In this document: positions 16,837-24,473 of the stretch, piece after piece
Layout of the letters: each line of letters begins with the position of its first letter
How positions within the stretch are numbered: position 1 is the first letter of the stretch
Assembly (NCBI GenBank): GCA_036009045.1
Contig: DASYML010000187.1
Span: forward strand, 101,524-165,523
Direction of reading: 5' to 3'
From: DASYML01 sp036009045
GTDB lineage: Bacteria; Acidobacteriota; Blastocatellia; Pyrinomonadales; Pyrinomonadaceae
DNA: 64,000 nt
Program-made: the position numbers and the translations under genes
Notes under the pieces: model-generated
Seen by the model: the letters and a program-made list of their open reading frames with translations, nothing else
Told to the model about the DNA's origin: nothing
Database searches by the model: none

Positions 16837-17582
16837 CCCTCAAACTGCTCAGCTATAACATACGCTTCGGCGGGCGCGAGCGAGAGGCGCAACTGGCACA
16901 GGTCATCCAAGGCATCGCGCCCGATCTGGTAGTCTTTCAGGAAGCGACGGACCCGCGCGTGATCGAGGGCTTATCCGGCAAGACGGAGATGCCCTACTGG
17001 GCCGCGCAAAGCAAACACTCCATAGCCTTCCTGAGCCGTCTCAAGATCGCGCATCACCAGTGGCATTACCCCGTCGGCTCCAAACATTCGTTTCTGGAAA
17101 TCGTCCCGGCGAACCACGACCTGCGTATCTTCGGCCTGCATCTCACCGCGCGCTTCTCCAAATGGAGCGAGCGCAGGCGCGCACGCGAAATACACGCGCT
17201 GCTCAAAGGCATACAGGAACACCAGCACGGCTTTCACGTCCTGCTCGGAGATTTCAACACCCTCGCGCCCGGCGAAATTCTGGACACCCAACGCATGCCC
17301 GCCTGGATTCGAGCCTTAATCTGGATTAGCGGGCGTGACATCCAACGCGACACCATCCAGGTCATGCTCGACGCGCACTATCTGGACGGCTATCGCTACC
17401 TCTACCCTGACGACAAGGGCTACACTTTCCCCACCTGGGACCCTCACCTGCGCCTCGACTACATCTTCCTCCCCGACGCACACGCCCCACGCCTCTCTTC
17501 CTGCCAGGTCATCCGCCAACCCGCAACAGTCGCCAAAGCCTCCGACCATTTCCCCTTGTTGGCCCAACTCGACGTTGCATAA
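16833..17582 (+). CDS. Endonuclease/exonuclease/phosphatase family hydrolase
   Basis: An EEP-fold hydrolase (the fold of exonuclease III, DNase I and sphingomyelinases). Reading from the GTG at 16833 gives 249 residues starting VTLKLLSYNIRFGG. The catalytic set is present: Asn of SYNIRF, Glu of VVFQEA, Asp/Asn of LLGDFNTLAPGE, and the terminal DH of KASDHFPLLAQL. The frame is also open upstream, but that part overlaps the nucleotidyltransferase gene and has no family match, so I use the overlapping GTGA start. No signal peptide is visible. The actual substrate (nucleic acid, phospholipid, other phosphoester) is unknown. It is coupled to the preceding nucleotidyltransferase-like gene. Confidence 0.85.
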   Translation: MTLKLLSYNIRFGGREREAQLAQVIQGIAPDLVVFQEATDPRVIEGLSGKTEMPYWAAQSKHSIAFLSRLKIAHHQWHYPVGSKHSFLEIVPANHDLRIFGLHLTARFSKWSERRRAREIHALLKGIQEHQHGFHVLLGDFNTLAPGEILDTQRMPAWIRALIWISGRDIQRDTIQVMLDAHYLDGYRYLYPDDKGYTFPTWDPHLRLDYIFLPDAHAPRLSSCQVIRQPATVAKASDHFPLLAQLDVA

Positions 17583-17599
17583 AAGGAGTCAATACTTCA

Positions 17600-17914
17600 A
17601 TGACTGAGACTGTCATCTCACGCAACGGCATCCCCATTCGTTTGACTGACGAGCGTTGGTCTCACATCGCGGAGGAGCATGTCGAATTGAGCGGGATGCG
17701 CGCAGATGTGCTCCGAACGATTACTGATGCCGAAAAAGTTCTGGCCGGTGGTGCGAGCGAACTTATGGCAGTCCGAAGGGTGGAAGCAGATAAGGCTCTC
17801 ATTGTAGTATATCGTGAAGCGAGTGCGGCAGATGGATTCATCATAACCGCATTCTTGACTAAAAGATTGACGCGACTAGACCGGAGACAGCAGATATGGC
17901 CTTCCAAAACTTAA
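17600..17914 (+). CDS. Small toxin-like protein (DUF4258/PBECR-like)
   Basis: The 104-residue product begins TETVISRNGIPIRLTDERWSHIAEEHVEL and continues MRADVLRTITDAEKVLAGG, KALIVVYREASAADGFIITAFLT. This pattern of a conserved WxHI/EH motif, a middle helix, and a strand pair VVYRE...GFIITAFL resembles the small RNase-like DUF4258/PBECR group. AAGGAG lies upstream of the ATG at a usable distance. Its last 19 bases overlap the start of a DUF2283-like gene, an arrangement seen for many toxin-antitoxin pairs. The role is inferred from fold-like pattern and neighbour only. Confidence 0.65.
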   Translation: MTETVISRNGIPIRLTDERWSHIAEEHVELSGMRADVLRTITDAEKVLAGGASELMAVRRVEADKALIVVYREASAADGFIITAFLTKRLTRLDRRQQIWPSKT

Positions 17915-18123
17915 CCGAATATCTACGCATCGTTCCGGCTGTCATGCTCTCGCCACATCGTTATCTCTGGTCCAGTTACGATGCCGAAGCCGATGTCATG
18001 TATATCAATTTTAAGAAGCCATCGCATGCTACGGACAGCGAACTGACGGATGACGATGTCATCATCCGTTATGAAGGCGATGAGATTGTCGGCTTGACCA
18101 TCCTTCACGCCAGCACCCGTTGA
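17896..18123 (+). CDS. DUF2283-like small protein, possible antitoxin
   Basis: The 75-residue protein contains YDAEADVMYINFKKPSHATDSELTDDDVIIRYEGDEIVGLTILHAS. This is the DUF2283 pattern (D-x-L/M-Y-I...D-I...G-x-I-V-G-L-x-I-L-x-A). DUF2283 genes are often found next to DUF4258-type genes, where they are thought to act as antitoxins. It overlaps the preceding gene by 19 bases. The true start may be the internal ATG near 17944 (VMLSPHRYLWSSYDAEAD). A clear T-tailed terminator follows at 18252-18293. Confidence 0.7.
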   Translation: MAFQNLTEYLRIVPAVMLSPHRYLWSSYDAEADVMYINFKKPSHATDSELTDDDVIIRYEGDEIVGLTILHASTR

Positions 18124-18251
18124 AGCAATGTGCCCGGCTATGAGTTGTACTGGTTAACAGGTGCGGATGGAAGGTGTGGGCGTTTGACCGTTGGGCCAAC
18201 TTATCGTAGATTTTTAGTTAATCGGCGTTGAGGCTGAATGTCTCCGCCAGG

Positions 18252-18293
18252 AAGCGCAAGCGTAAGTGAGGACGCTTGCGCTTTCGTTTTTTT
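18252..18293 (+). terminator. Rho-independent terminator
   Basis: AAGCGCAAGCG (18252-18262) pairs with CGCTTGCGCTT (18273-18283) over a ten-base loop and is followed by a run of seven or more T. It ends the toxin-antitoxin-like transcript. Confidence 0.9.
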
Positions 18294-18315
18294 GAGGCTT
18301 GCTTTTTGCCTTCGC

Positions 18316-18759
18316 TTACTTGCTGGCGGCTGCTGTGGTGTTAGCGCAGTGCTCGTCGAAGGCGCGCGTCAGTTCTTCCGCGATTTGCTGTGGGCCTCTG
18401 GTTTCAATCTGGGAGCGTTCCAGCATGTAGACGAGTTGGCCGTCCTTGAGGATGGCGACGGAGGGCGAAGAGGGCTGGTAGCCTTTGAAATAACTGCGAG
18501 CCTTTTCCGTCGCTTCGATGTCTGCCCCGGCGAAGACGGTCGCCACTTTGTCCGGTCTGGCCTCATGTTGGAGCGCCTGCGCGATGCCCGGACGCGCCTT
18601 GCCCGCCGCGCAACCGCAGACGGAATTGACGACCAACATCAACGTCCCCTTGCTTTGATTGATACCCTCCTCGACCTGCTCAGGCGTCTTCCATTCCTCC
18701 ACGCCGAGCCTGCTTAGCTCCTGTCTCATCGGGTAAATCATAAATTCTGGATACGGCAT
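18316..18759 (-). CDS. Bacilliredoxin, BrxA/BrxB (YphP/YqiW) family
   Basis: Bacilliredoxins remove bacillithiol (or act as general thiol-disulfide isomerases) from oxidised proteins. The 147-residue protein shows the family start MPYPEFMIYPMRQELSRLGVEE and the active site VVNSVCGCAAGKARPG with CGC at residues 48-50. It continues DKVATVFAGADIEATEKAR and PSSPSVAILKDGQLVYMLERSQIE. Outside Firmicutes this family is known from Acidobacteria and Deinococcus-type genomes. AAGGAG precedes the ATG at ideal spacing. It lies upstream of tsaE on the same strand in map order but is transcribed after it, with a CAGTTTT hairpin between. Confidence 0.93.
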   Translation of the reverse strand: MPYPEFMIYPMRQELSRLGVEEWKTPEQVEEGINQSKGTLMLVVNSVCGCAAGKARPGIAQALQHEARPDKVATVFAGADIEATEKARSYFKGYQPSSPSVAILKDGQLVYMLERSQIETRGPQQIAEELTRAFDEHCANTTAAASK

Positions 18760-18782
18760 TTTCTATTCTCCTTTTTCACTTT

Positions 18783-18908
18783 ACAGTTTTCAGCTAACAG
18801 TATTCAGTCTCGAACCCCGATAGTCAAGTTAGTGTCGGCAATGAAAATCAGATAACCCGCCGCTTCTCTCAATCGCAGTTTGCTGAAAACTCAAAACTGG
18901 AAACTGTT
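18783..18908. repeat. Heptamer inverted repeat, CAGTTTT family (degenerate)
   Basis: Left arm 18783-18807 reads CAGTTTT, CAGCTAA, CAGTATT, CAG; right arm 18880-18908 reads GCTGAAAACTCAAAACTGG and AAACTG. The spacer of about 70 bases is long. The tsaE stop codon begins at the edge of the right arm. Confidence 0.75.
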
Positions 18909-19369
18909 CACCGTAAACTAATGACTATCTCGCGCGGGGCATCGCCGTCTCCATCAATCGAAACGTGATAGACGGGAGAGGGCAGGGGATAGCGGCCCAG
19001 GCGTGCGCCCCATTCGATGACGACGACCGCCTGTTCATCCGTCAGCAACTCTTCCAGATCAACGGCGTGCGCCGCCTCCGCGCCTTCGTTCAGGCGATAC
19101 AGGTCCAGGTGGTAGAGCCTGAGTCGGCCCGTGTAGAGATTGACGAGGGTGAAGGATGGGCTGGTCACTTCATCCTCGTCAACGCCGAGCGCGCTGGCGA
19201 TGCCTTTGACTAAAATGGTCTTGCCTGCGCCGAGCGGGCCATCGAGGAGGAGTATCTCACCACCTTTGAGACGTTCACCGATGCGTGCGCCGAGCGAGAG
19301 AGTGTCTTCATCGCTCTTGCTGGTCCAATTACCCGTCGGGAGTAAGCCTTGCGAAGCGTCCGTGCTCAT
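18908..19369 (-). CDS. tsaE: tRNA threonylcarbamoyladenosine biosynthesis ATPase TsaE
   Basis: TsaE is the small ATPase that drives the TsaBDE complex. The 153-residue protein has the Walker A motif LLLDGPLGAGKTILVKGIASALG, then VTSPSFTLVNLY, LYHLDLYRL and VVVIEWGARLGRYPL, all typical of the family. Its ATG overlaps the stop of nnrDE by four bases (19366-19369), so it is translationally coupled to it; this pairing is common in bacteria. Its partner TsaD is encoded at 10008-11084. Confidence 0.96.
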   Translation of the reverse strand: MSTDASQGLLPTGNWTSKSDEDTLSLGARIGERLKGGEILLLDGPLGAGKTILVKGIASALGVDEDEVTSPSFTLVNLYTGRLRLYHLDLYRLNEGAEAAHAVDLEELLTDEQAVVVIEWGARLGRYPLPSPVYHVSIDGDGDAPREIVISLR

Positions 19370-21039
19370 GGCGCTTCTCCAGGAGCATCGAGCGCGCAGA
19401 TGGCCGCGCCCAGATGCTCGCGTATGTCCGACGCCGTGAGGGAGCGCATCCCGCGCTCGCGCGCCGCGAGGTCGCCCGCCATCCCGCCCAGATAGACCGC
19501 CGCGATGGTCGCAGAGAGAGCATCCGTCTCATCCTTCAACGTCGCAAAAGCCTGCGCGTTAAAGCCAGCGATGATGCCCGTCAAAGTATCGCCCGCGCCC
19601 GCCGTCCCCAGCCCGGCGTTGCCCGTCGGATTGATAAAGACCCGCCCGTCCGGGCCAGCGATGAGCGTGCGCGTTCCCTTCAGGACCAGTATCAACTCAT
19701 GAGCGGTGGCGAACTCGCGCGCGACGCTGACGCGATCCGCGAGCGCACTCTTATCATCTGTCCCAAGGAGGCGCAGCATCTCTCCCTGGTGCGGCGTGAG
19801 AATCAAGGGATGTTCCCTTGAGCCGCGCAAATTATTGGACCAGGGCGCGAGCGCGTTGAGCGCATCGGCATCAATCAAGATGGGAGTCGTGCGACCTTCA
19901 ATGGTCGCGCGCACAAGCCTGCGCGTCTCTTCGTCCGACGCGGAGAGACCCGGACCGATGGCGATGATGTTGGCCCGCGAGGTCAGTTGTTGAATCTGCT
20001 CGTAGGCCGCGAAACTCGCCGCGCCGTTTTCAGTTTCCGCTAAGGCCGTGGTCATGACTTCCGGCAAGGCACGCGCCGCGACAGAGGCTTGCGCGGAGGC
20101 TGGCGTCGCCACTGTCACCAGTCCCGCGCCAGCGCGCATCGCCCCGTTGCTACAAAGAACAGCCGCGCCCGCCATCCCCCGCGAACCCGCTATGACGAGC
20201 GCGTGGCCGTGCGTGTTCTTGTAAGAGTCCGGCGTGTAGCGCGTCTGGACCAGCCATGAGCGCGCGTCCTCTTCCTCAACCAGAAAGAGTTCGGATGAGG
20301 CGGCTTCGAGCAGGGCGGGCGGAGTGCCTATGCTGGCGATGACGAGTTGGCCGCAGTGGTGCGAGGCGGGCGGCAGGACGTTCGCGGGTTTCGGAGCGGT
20401 GAAGGTAATCGTGAGGTCCGCGCTGACGGCTTTACCGATGAGTTCTGCACGGTCCGCGTCGAGGCCGGAAGGAATGTCCAGAGAGACGATCAGGGGATGC
20501 GTTTGTTGCGCGCGGAGTCGCGCCTCGCGGATGAGGTCGAGGTGTTCTATGACCTGTAGATAAATACCCGCGAGCGGGCGCGTGAGTCCCGTGCCGAAGA
20601 GCGCGTCAACGATAATGTCGTAGCTGTGACGAGCGCTCGCAATCTCTTCCCAATCGGAGACGGCCTCGCACTCGCGGAAACTGAGAGGCGGCGGCGACGT
20701 GTGCGAGCCTGCCCCGTAACCCGCCAGATGCCGCACGATCTCGAAATTCGCGAAGGCGTCTCCAATCGTCTCTGCGACGCGCCCGAAGAGCACTAAGTGA
20801 ACACGCGCCCCGGCCAGCCAGAGGGCACGCGCGAGCGCCGCCCCGTCTCCGCCGTTATTGCCGCGCCCGCAGAGTATGAGGGCGGACTTGCGCGAAAGAT
20901 GATGGGAGAAACGCGCGGCGATGGCCTGCGCGGCTGCGGCTGCGGCTGCCTCCATGAGCAGCACGGAGGGCGTCGCAAACCGCTCCGTGGTTAAGCGGTC
21001 AAGCTCGCGCATCAACGCCGCTGGTATCACCTTCTGCAT
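19366..21039 (-). CDS. nnrDE: Bifunctional NAD(P)H-hydrate epimerase and ADP-dependent dehydratase
   Basis: This enzyme repairs hydrated NAD(P)H: the N-terminal half interconverts epimers and the C-terminal half dehydrates the S form using ADP. The 557-residue protein starts with the YjeF_N domain (LMEAAAAAAAQAIAARF, LILCGRGNNGGDGAALAR, VDALFGTGLTRPL, VSLDIPSGLDAD). The ribokinase-like domain follows: YKNTHGHALVIAGSRGMAGAA, IAIGPGLS, LTPHQGEMLRLL, and the ADP/catalytic site GNAGLGTAGAGDTLTGI. The fusion is the usual bacterial form. The start ATG is preceded by weak ribosome-site sequence, and a GAAAGG heptamer tract lies just upstream. Confidence 0.96.
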   Translation of the reverse strand: MQKVIPAALMRELDRLTTERFATPSVLLMEAAAAAAAQAIAARFSHHLSRKSALILCGRGNNGGDGAALARALWLAGARVHLVLFGRVAETIGDAFANFEIVRHLAGYGAGSHTSPPPLSFRECEAVSDWEEIASARHSYDIIVDALFGTGLTRPLAGIYLQVIEHLDLIREARLRAQQTHPLIVSLDIPSGLDADRAELIGKAVSADLTITFTAPKPANVLPPASHHCGQLVIASIGTPPALLEAASSELFLVEEEDARSWLVQTRYTPDSYKNTHGHALVIAGSRGMAGAAVLCSNGAMRAGAGLVTVATPASAQASVAARALPEVMTTALAETENGAASFAAYEQIQQLTSRANIIAIGPGLSASDEETRRLVRATIEGRTTPILIDADALNALAPWSNNLRGSREHPLILTPHQGEMLRLLGTDDKSALADRVSVAREFATAHELILVLKGTRTLIAGPDGRVFINPTGNAGLGTAGAGDTLTGIIAGFNAQAFATLKDETDALSATIAAVYLGGMAGDLAARERGMRSLTASDIREHLGAAICALDAPGEAP

Positions 21040-21057
21040 GAGTTGGGATGATAAATG

Positions 21058-21100
21058 AAAAAGGGGAAAGGAGAAAGGCGAAGGGCGAAAGCGTCAGGGG
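21058..21100. repeat. Heptamer array, GGGAAAG family
   Basis: Words GGGAAAG, GAGAAAG, GCGAAGG, GCGAAAG follow one another in register, upstream of nnrDE. A partial pyrimidine-rich partner lies near 21150-21200, but the pairing is poor. Confidence 0.6.
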
Positions 21101-21299
21101 CCAGGATAAAAGGCAGGGACAAAAAGGCAAAAATAAAGGCAGGGCGCATTTGACGCTCCTGCTTCACTTTTGTCTTCCGATTTTCCCGCCGCCCGCCTGC
21201 CGCTTCGTCCAGCCTTCCCGTTTCTTCGGTATCTCTAGTAAATAACTAATGCACGCTCTCCTTCAGAAAAAACTTCATTTTTGCGGAAAAAATCTGAGA

Positions 21300-21516
21300 G
21301 GCTGTCTGAAAGCTACCTGTGCCCTGAAAGGGCAACCTGTGAGAGCCGGGGGCAAGCTCGTAGAGCATCGCCCCGGTTTATGGTCCAGAATAGAATTCGA
21401 CCCTGCAAGGGTCGCACCTCAATGTTGAATGTGCGGCTCTTGCAGGGTCGAATTGTATGGTGGCGAGAGTTCCGGGGGCGTTGCCCCGGCTCTCATATGT
21501 ATCCACTGGCGTGGAT
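21300..21516. repeat. Nested palindromic repeat, copy 1 (inverted orientation)
   Basis: Modules in order: GCCCTGAAAGGGC, GAGAGCCGGGGGCAAGC, the central CGACCCTGCAAGGGTCG with its facing copy, CCGGGGGCGTTGCCCCGGC, CTCTCAT, and ATCCACTGGCGTGGAT. Four other copies in the window share this layout. It lies just beyond the 3' end of the PEP-CTERM gene. Confidence 0.85.
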
Positions 21517-21610
21517 AAGCACGGGTTCCGGCTCGCCTGAAGAAGCTGACCCGTGTTCATCAACGGAGACAGACCGGAGCGCAACATGAAGCCTGTAAGT
21601 TGCGCCGGAG

Positions 21611-22324
21611 CTATTCTTCTTTGTGGGCTTGACGCCGTTTGCGCGCCGCTGTGGCTGCGCCTAAAAGACCCGTGCCGAGCAGGACCATTGAGGCCGGTTC
21701 GGGAACCGCCGTCGGCCCTACACCCTTAGCGATACCGAAAGCCTCTGGTCCGGCCTGTGTATTGGTGAGCGAGGATGATAATCCAAGCCGGAGATTCGGG
21801 TTTGCCGCCAGCGCGGCGTTCAATCTTGCTGCCGCCGCTGCGTCCAGGCCAAAGGCAAAATCTGCGGTCGAACCCTTCGCCTGCTGAAATTGCGTTAAGT
21901 CGAGCGGCCCGCCAAGCAACGAAGCCGTATAGGCGACGTTGCCATGCTGGTCATAGCCAGTCAGGACCAGAGTGTTGAGCGTCAGAGGGTCAAAGGGACC
22001 ACCCGCCGGTTGTGGCTCATTGATGTTGAGGTTAATCACCAGTTGATTGGCGTTGGTGATGCCAAACTGGCCGAGCGTGAATGTGTTGTTGTGATTCTGA
22101 CCTCTGATAGTGTCTCCAAACTCGACATCACCATGTCCATTCCAGCTTACACCGCCCGTCTCTGACGGATGGCCTTGCAGATTGAGAACACTGAGAGGCG
22201 GAACCAATTTGTCGTGATTCTCACCGGCAAAGACAATGCCGTCCGCGTACGCATTACTGCCTGTCAGGCCAAGAATGACGAGCGCTGCCACGCTCAGCGC
22301 TAACTTAGAGAAGAATCTGCTCAT
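21611..22324 (-). CDS. PEP-CTERM sorting domain protein
   Basis: An exported 237-residue protein with a signal peptide (MSRFFSKLALSVAALVILGLTGSNAYA). At its C-terminus it has the sorting signal VPEPASMVLLGTGLLGAATA followed by the basic tail ARKRRQ. Such proteins are cut and exported by an exosortase (EpsH-type), which must be encoded elsewhere. The central part (DGIVFAGENHDKLVPPL, SWNGHGDVEFGDT, NLNINEPQPAGGPFDPLTLNTLVLTGYD) is a beta-rich domain of unknown function. AAGGAG lies six bases before the ATG. PEP-CTERM proteins usually occur in biofilm- or exopolysaccharide-forming bacteria. Confidence 0.9.
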   Translation of the reverse strand: MSRFFSKLALSVAALVILGLTGSNAYADGIVFAGENHDKLVPPLSVLNLQGHPSETGGVSWNGHGDVEFGDTIRGQNHNNTFTLGQFGITNANQLVINLNINEPQPAGGPFDPLTLNTLVLTGYDQHGNVAYTASLLGGPLDLTQFQQAKGSTADFAFGLDAAAAARLNAALAANPNLRLGLSSSLTNTQAGPEAFGIAKGVGPTAVPEPASMVLLGTGLLGAATAARKRRQAHKEE

Positions 22325-22570
22325 GCCGAACTCCTTATTGTTCTATGTCTGGTTGGTGATTTGCCGCACTCTGTTTACTACGAAACCCGTCCGAATACCA
22401 GGAAAAATTCTCTTCAAGACAGACCGCTCCCGTCTGCGGTTTGCCATATCCAGTAAGAGATTAATAAAAACAAACTGTTAATGAGCGGAGATTTCCGAAA
22501 AGAGAGCCGGAAATTTTTTGTCGAGCAGAGGAGGCGGCTATTCCTGATAACAGTGCCGTTAACTTCTTTG

Positions 22571-24466
22571 TCATCTGCGCTCACGGATAAGGCGGAAGAA
22601 GCGTTTGAAGACCTTGCTTGCCTCGCCGACGCCGAGCGCGGAAGTGATGCCGAAGTAAATCAATCCATAAGCGCCGAGGACGAGCAGGGCGATGATGAAG
22701 GGATGATGTGCGCCGATGGCGAGCTTGATGGCCCACGCGACGCCAGCGCCAATGGCGGCGCTCGCCCAGAGTTTGGCGACGTAGGAGAGCGGCAGTCCCG
22801 TCCCGCCAATCCGGCGATTGAGCCTGAGCCGCAGCAGTATGAATTCCACCCAGCCAGCGATGCCAGCCGAAGCGGTGAGACCCGCGACGCCCCATTTCTG
22901 GTCCAGGCCGAGGAGAGTCGGCAGCGGAATCGCGCACAGGTAGCCGAGGACCGTCGTCAGAAAGACACGCACCACGGCGAACTTGAGCGGCGTGCGCGTA
23001 TCATGCAGCGCGTAGTAAGTGGAAGAGTAGAGCCTGCCGAGCGTGGAGGCGAGCAGCCCGATGGTAGAGCCTGCCAGAATCCCCCAGACATAGAGTACGT
23101 CGTCGTGATTGAATCTTCCGGTCTGGTAGAGGACCGCCGCAATGACATCTCCGAGCGCGATGAAAGCCATGCTGGAAGGGACGATGAAGAAGGCTATGCG
23201 TTGGAGACCTTCGTCCAGACGCTTGCGAAGTTGTTCGTTGACCTCCTGCTCGTTGCCGAGCGCACTGGACATGGCTGGCAGTTCCGCCGCCGAAACGCTC
23301 ATCCCGAAGAGGCTCACGGGCAGAGTATAAAGACTCTGCGCATAGGTCAGCGCGGCGACCGCGCCCGTCGGCAGCAGGGAAGCCAGCAGCGCATCCACGA
23401 ACGCGGAGATCTGCACGACGCCGCGACTGAAGAAGACAGGGAAAAAATTTCGTATGACGGTGCGGATGTTGGCCGTGGCGAGGTCCAGCACAGGGCGCAG
23501 GTGTTTGACCAATCTTAAGACCGTCGGAAGCTGGACCAGGAATTGTAACGCGCTGCCGACGACGGAACCCCAGGCGGCCATCTCCGCGAGGTGAAACTGG
23601 AATTGGCCCAATTGAAGCTGATCCAGTTGGCCTTCGTGCCTGCCGAAGACGAGCAGCGCCGTGATGATGGCGACATTCCAGACGACCGGCGCGGTGTACG
23701 AGAGAAAGAATTTGTGGTGGCTGTTGAGGACGCCGAGACACCAGGCGGACATCACGAGCAGGCCCGCGCCCGGAAACAATATCTTGACCAGACGAATGCA
23801 GAGTTCGCGTTTTTCGCCCTCGAAGCCGGGCGCGATGGCGTTGATGATGTAGGGCGTGGTGAGTACGCCTAAGAGAACTATGACGGAAGTCGTCAGCGCG
23901 AGCAGCGTGAGGATGGCGCTCGCCACGCGCGTCGCTTCCTCTTCATCATCGCGCGCGAGGAGCTTGGCGTAAACGGGAATGAAGGAGGCTGAGAGAGCGC
24001 CTTCACCGAAGATGTTTTGCAGGAAGTTGGGAATCCTGAAGGCCGCGTTGAAGGCGTCTGCGGCGTCGCTCGTGCCGAAGTAGTAGGCGAAGACTCTCTG
24101 GCGTACGAGTCCGATGATGCGGCTCAAGAGAATCCCCGCGCCGACGAGAAAGGCAAACTTGCCCGTGCTCGCCTGTCGTTCGCGTCGCGCGTTCGATTGA
24201 TCGCCGTCCGTTTCTACGGGGATGGCCCCGACGGGGATTTCGGTTTCGCCAGCGATGACGCCCGCATCCGTGGTCGTCTTCGCGTCTTCGAGCCTCGTTT
24301 GACCAGTTGGGCCAATTGGACCAGTCGAGCCTTGCGTGCCGACTGGTCCACCCTGTTCGTCCGTTTGCATCTCTTGTTCTTGAACGCTTGCGACCGGCTC
24401 GGACTCCGTGTCCGATGCTGGTCCAATTTCGCTCACGCTCGTTTCCTTATCCGCCTTTGAATTCAT
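22571..24466 (-). CDS. murJ: Lipid II flippase MurJ with N-terminal extension
   Basis: MurJ moves lipid II across the inner membrane for peptidoglycan synthesis. From about residue 100 the 631-residue protein matches the family: AFLVGAGILLSRIIGLVRQRVFAYYFG, DAFNAAFRIPNFLQNIFGEGALSASFIPVYA, then about fourteen hydrophobic segments, including SRGVVQISAFVDALLASLLP and YALHDTRTPLKFAVV. The first 100 residues are hydrophilic and include GPVGTQGSTGPIGPTGQT, a short collagen-like Gly-x-y run, which is not a normal part of MurJ. An internal start near the membrane domain is possible, but the frame has no better-placed Met. It is adjacent to, and eight bases from, the regulator gene upstream of it. 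Confidence 0.94.
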   Translation of the reverse strand: MNSKADKETSVSEIGPASDTESEPVASVQEQEMQTDEQGGPVGTQGSTGPIGPTGQTRLEDAKTTTDAGVIAGETEIPVGAIPVETDGDQSNARRERQASTGKFAFLVGAGILLSRIIGLVRQRVFAYYFGTSDAADAFNAAFRIPNFLQNIFGEGALSASFIPVYAKLLARDDEEEATRVASAILTLLALTTSVIVLLGVLTTPYIINAIAPGFEGEKRELCIRLVKILFPGAGLLVMSAWCLGVLNSHHKFFLSYTAPVVWNVAIITALLVFGRHEGQLDQLQLGQFQFHLAEMAAWGSVVGSALQFLVQLPTVLRLVKHLRPVLDLATANIRTVIRNFFPVFFSRGVVQISAFVDALLASLLPTGAVAALTYAQSLYTLPVSLFGMSVSAAELPAMSSALGNEQEVNEQLRKRLDEGLQRIAFFIVPSSMAFIALGDVIAAVLYQTGRFNHDDVLYVWGILAGSTIGLLASTLGRLYSSTYYALHDTRTPLKFAVVRVFLTTVLGYLCAIPLPTLLGLDQKWGVAGLTASAGIAGWVEFILLRLRLNRRIGGTGLPLSYVAKLWASAAIGAGVAWAIKLAIGAHHPFIIALLVLGAYGLIYFGITSALGVGEASKVFKRFFRLIRERR

Positions 24467-24473
24467 CTTCGGC

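Noticed and set aside
21300..21516. Insertion sequence
   Set aside because: The unit is too short for a transposase and has no coding frame; it fits a non-autonomous palindromic repeat better.
22481..23518. 345-codon plus-strand frame
   Set aside because: It is antisense to murJ, very Arg/Glu/Asp-rich and without a family match; murJ on the other strand is certain.
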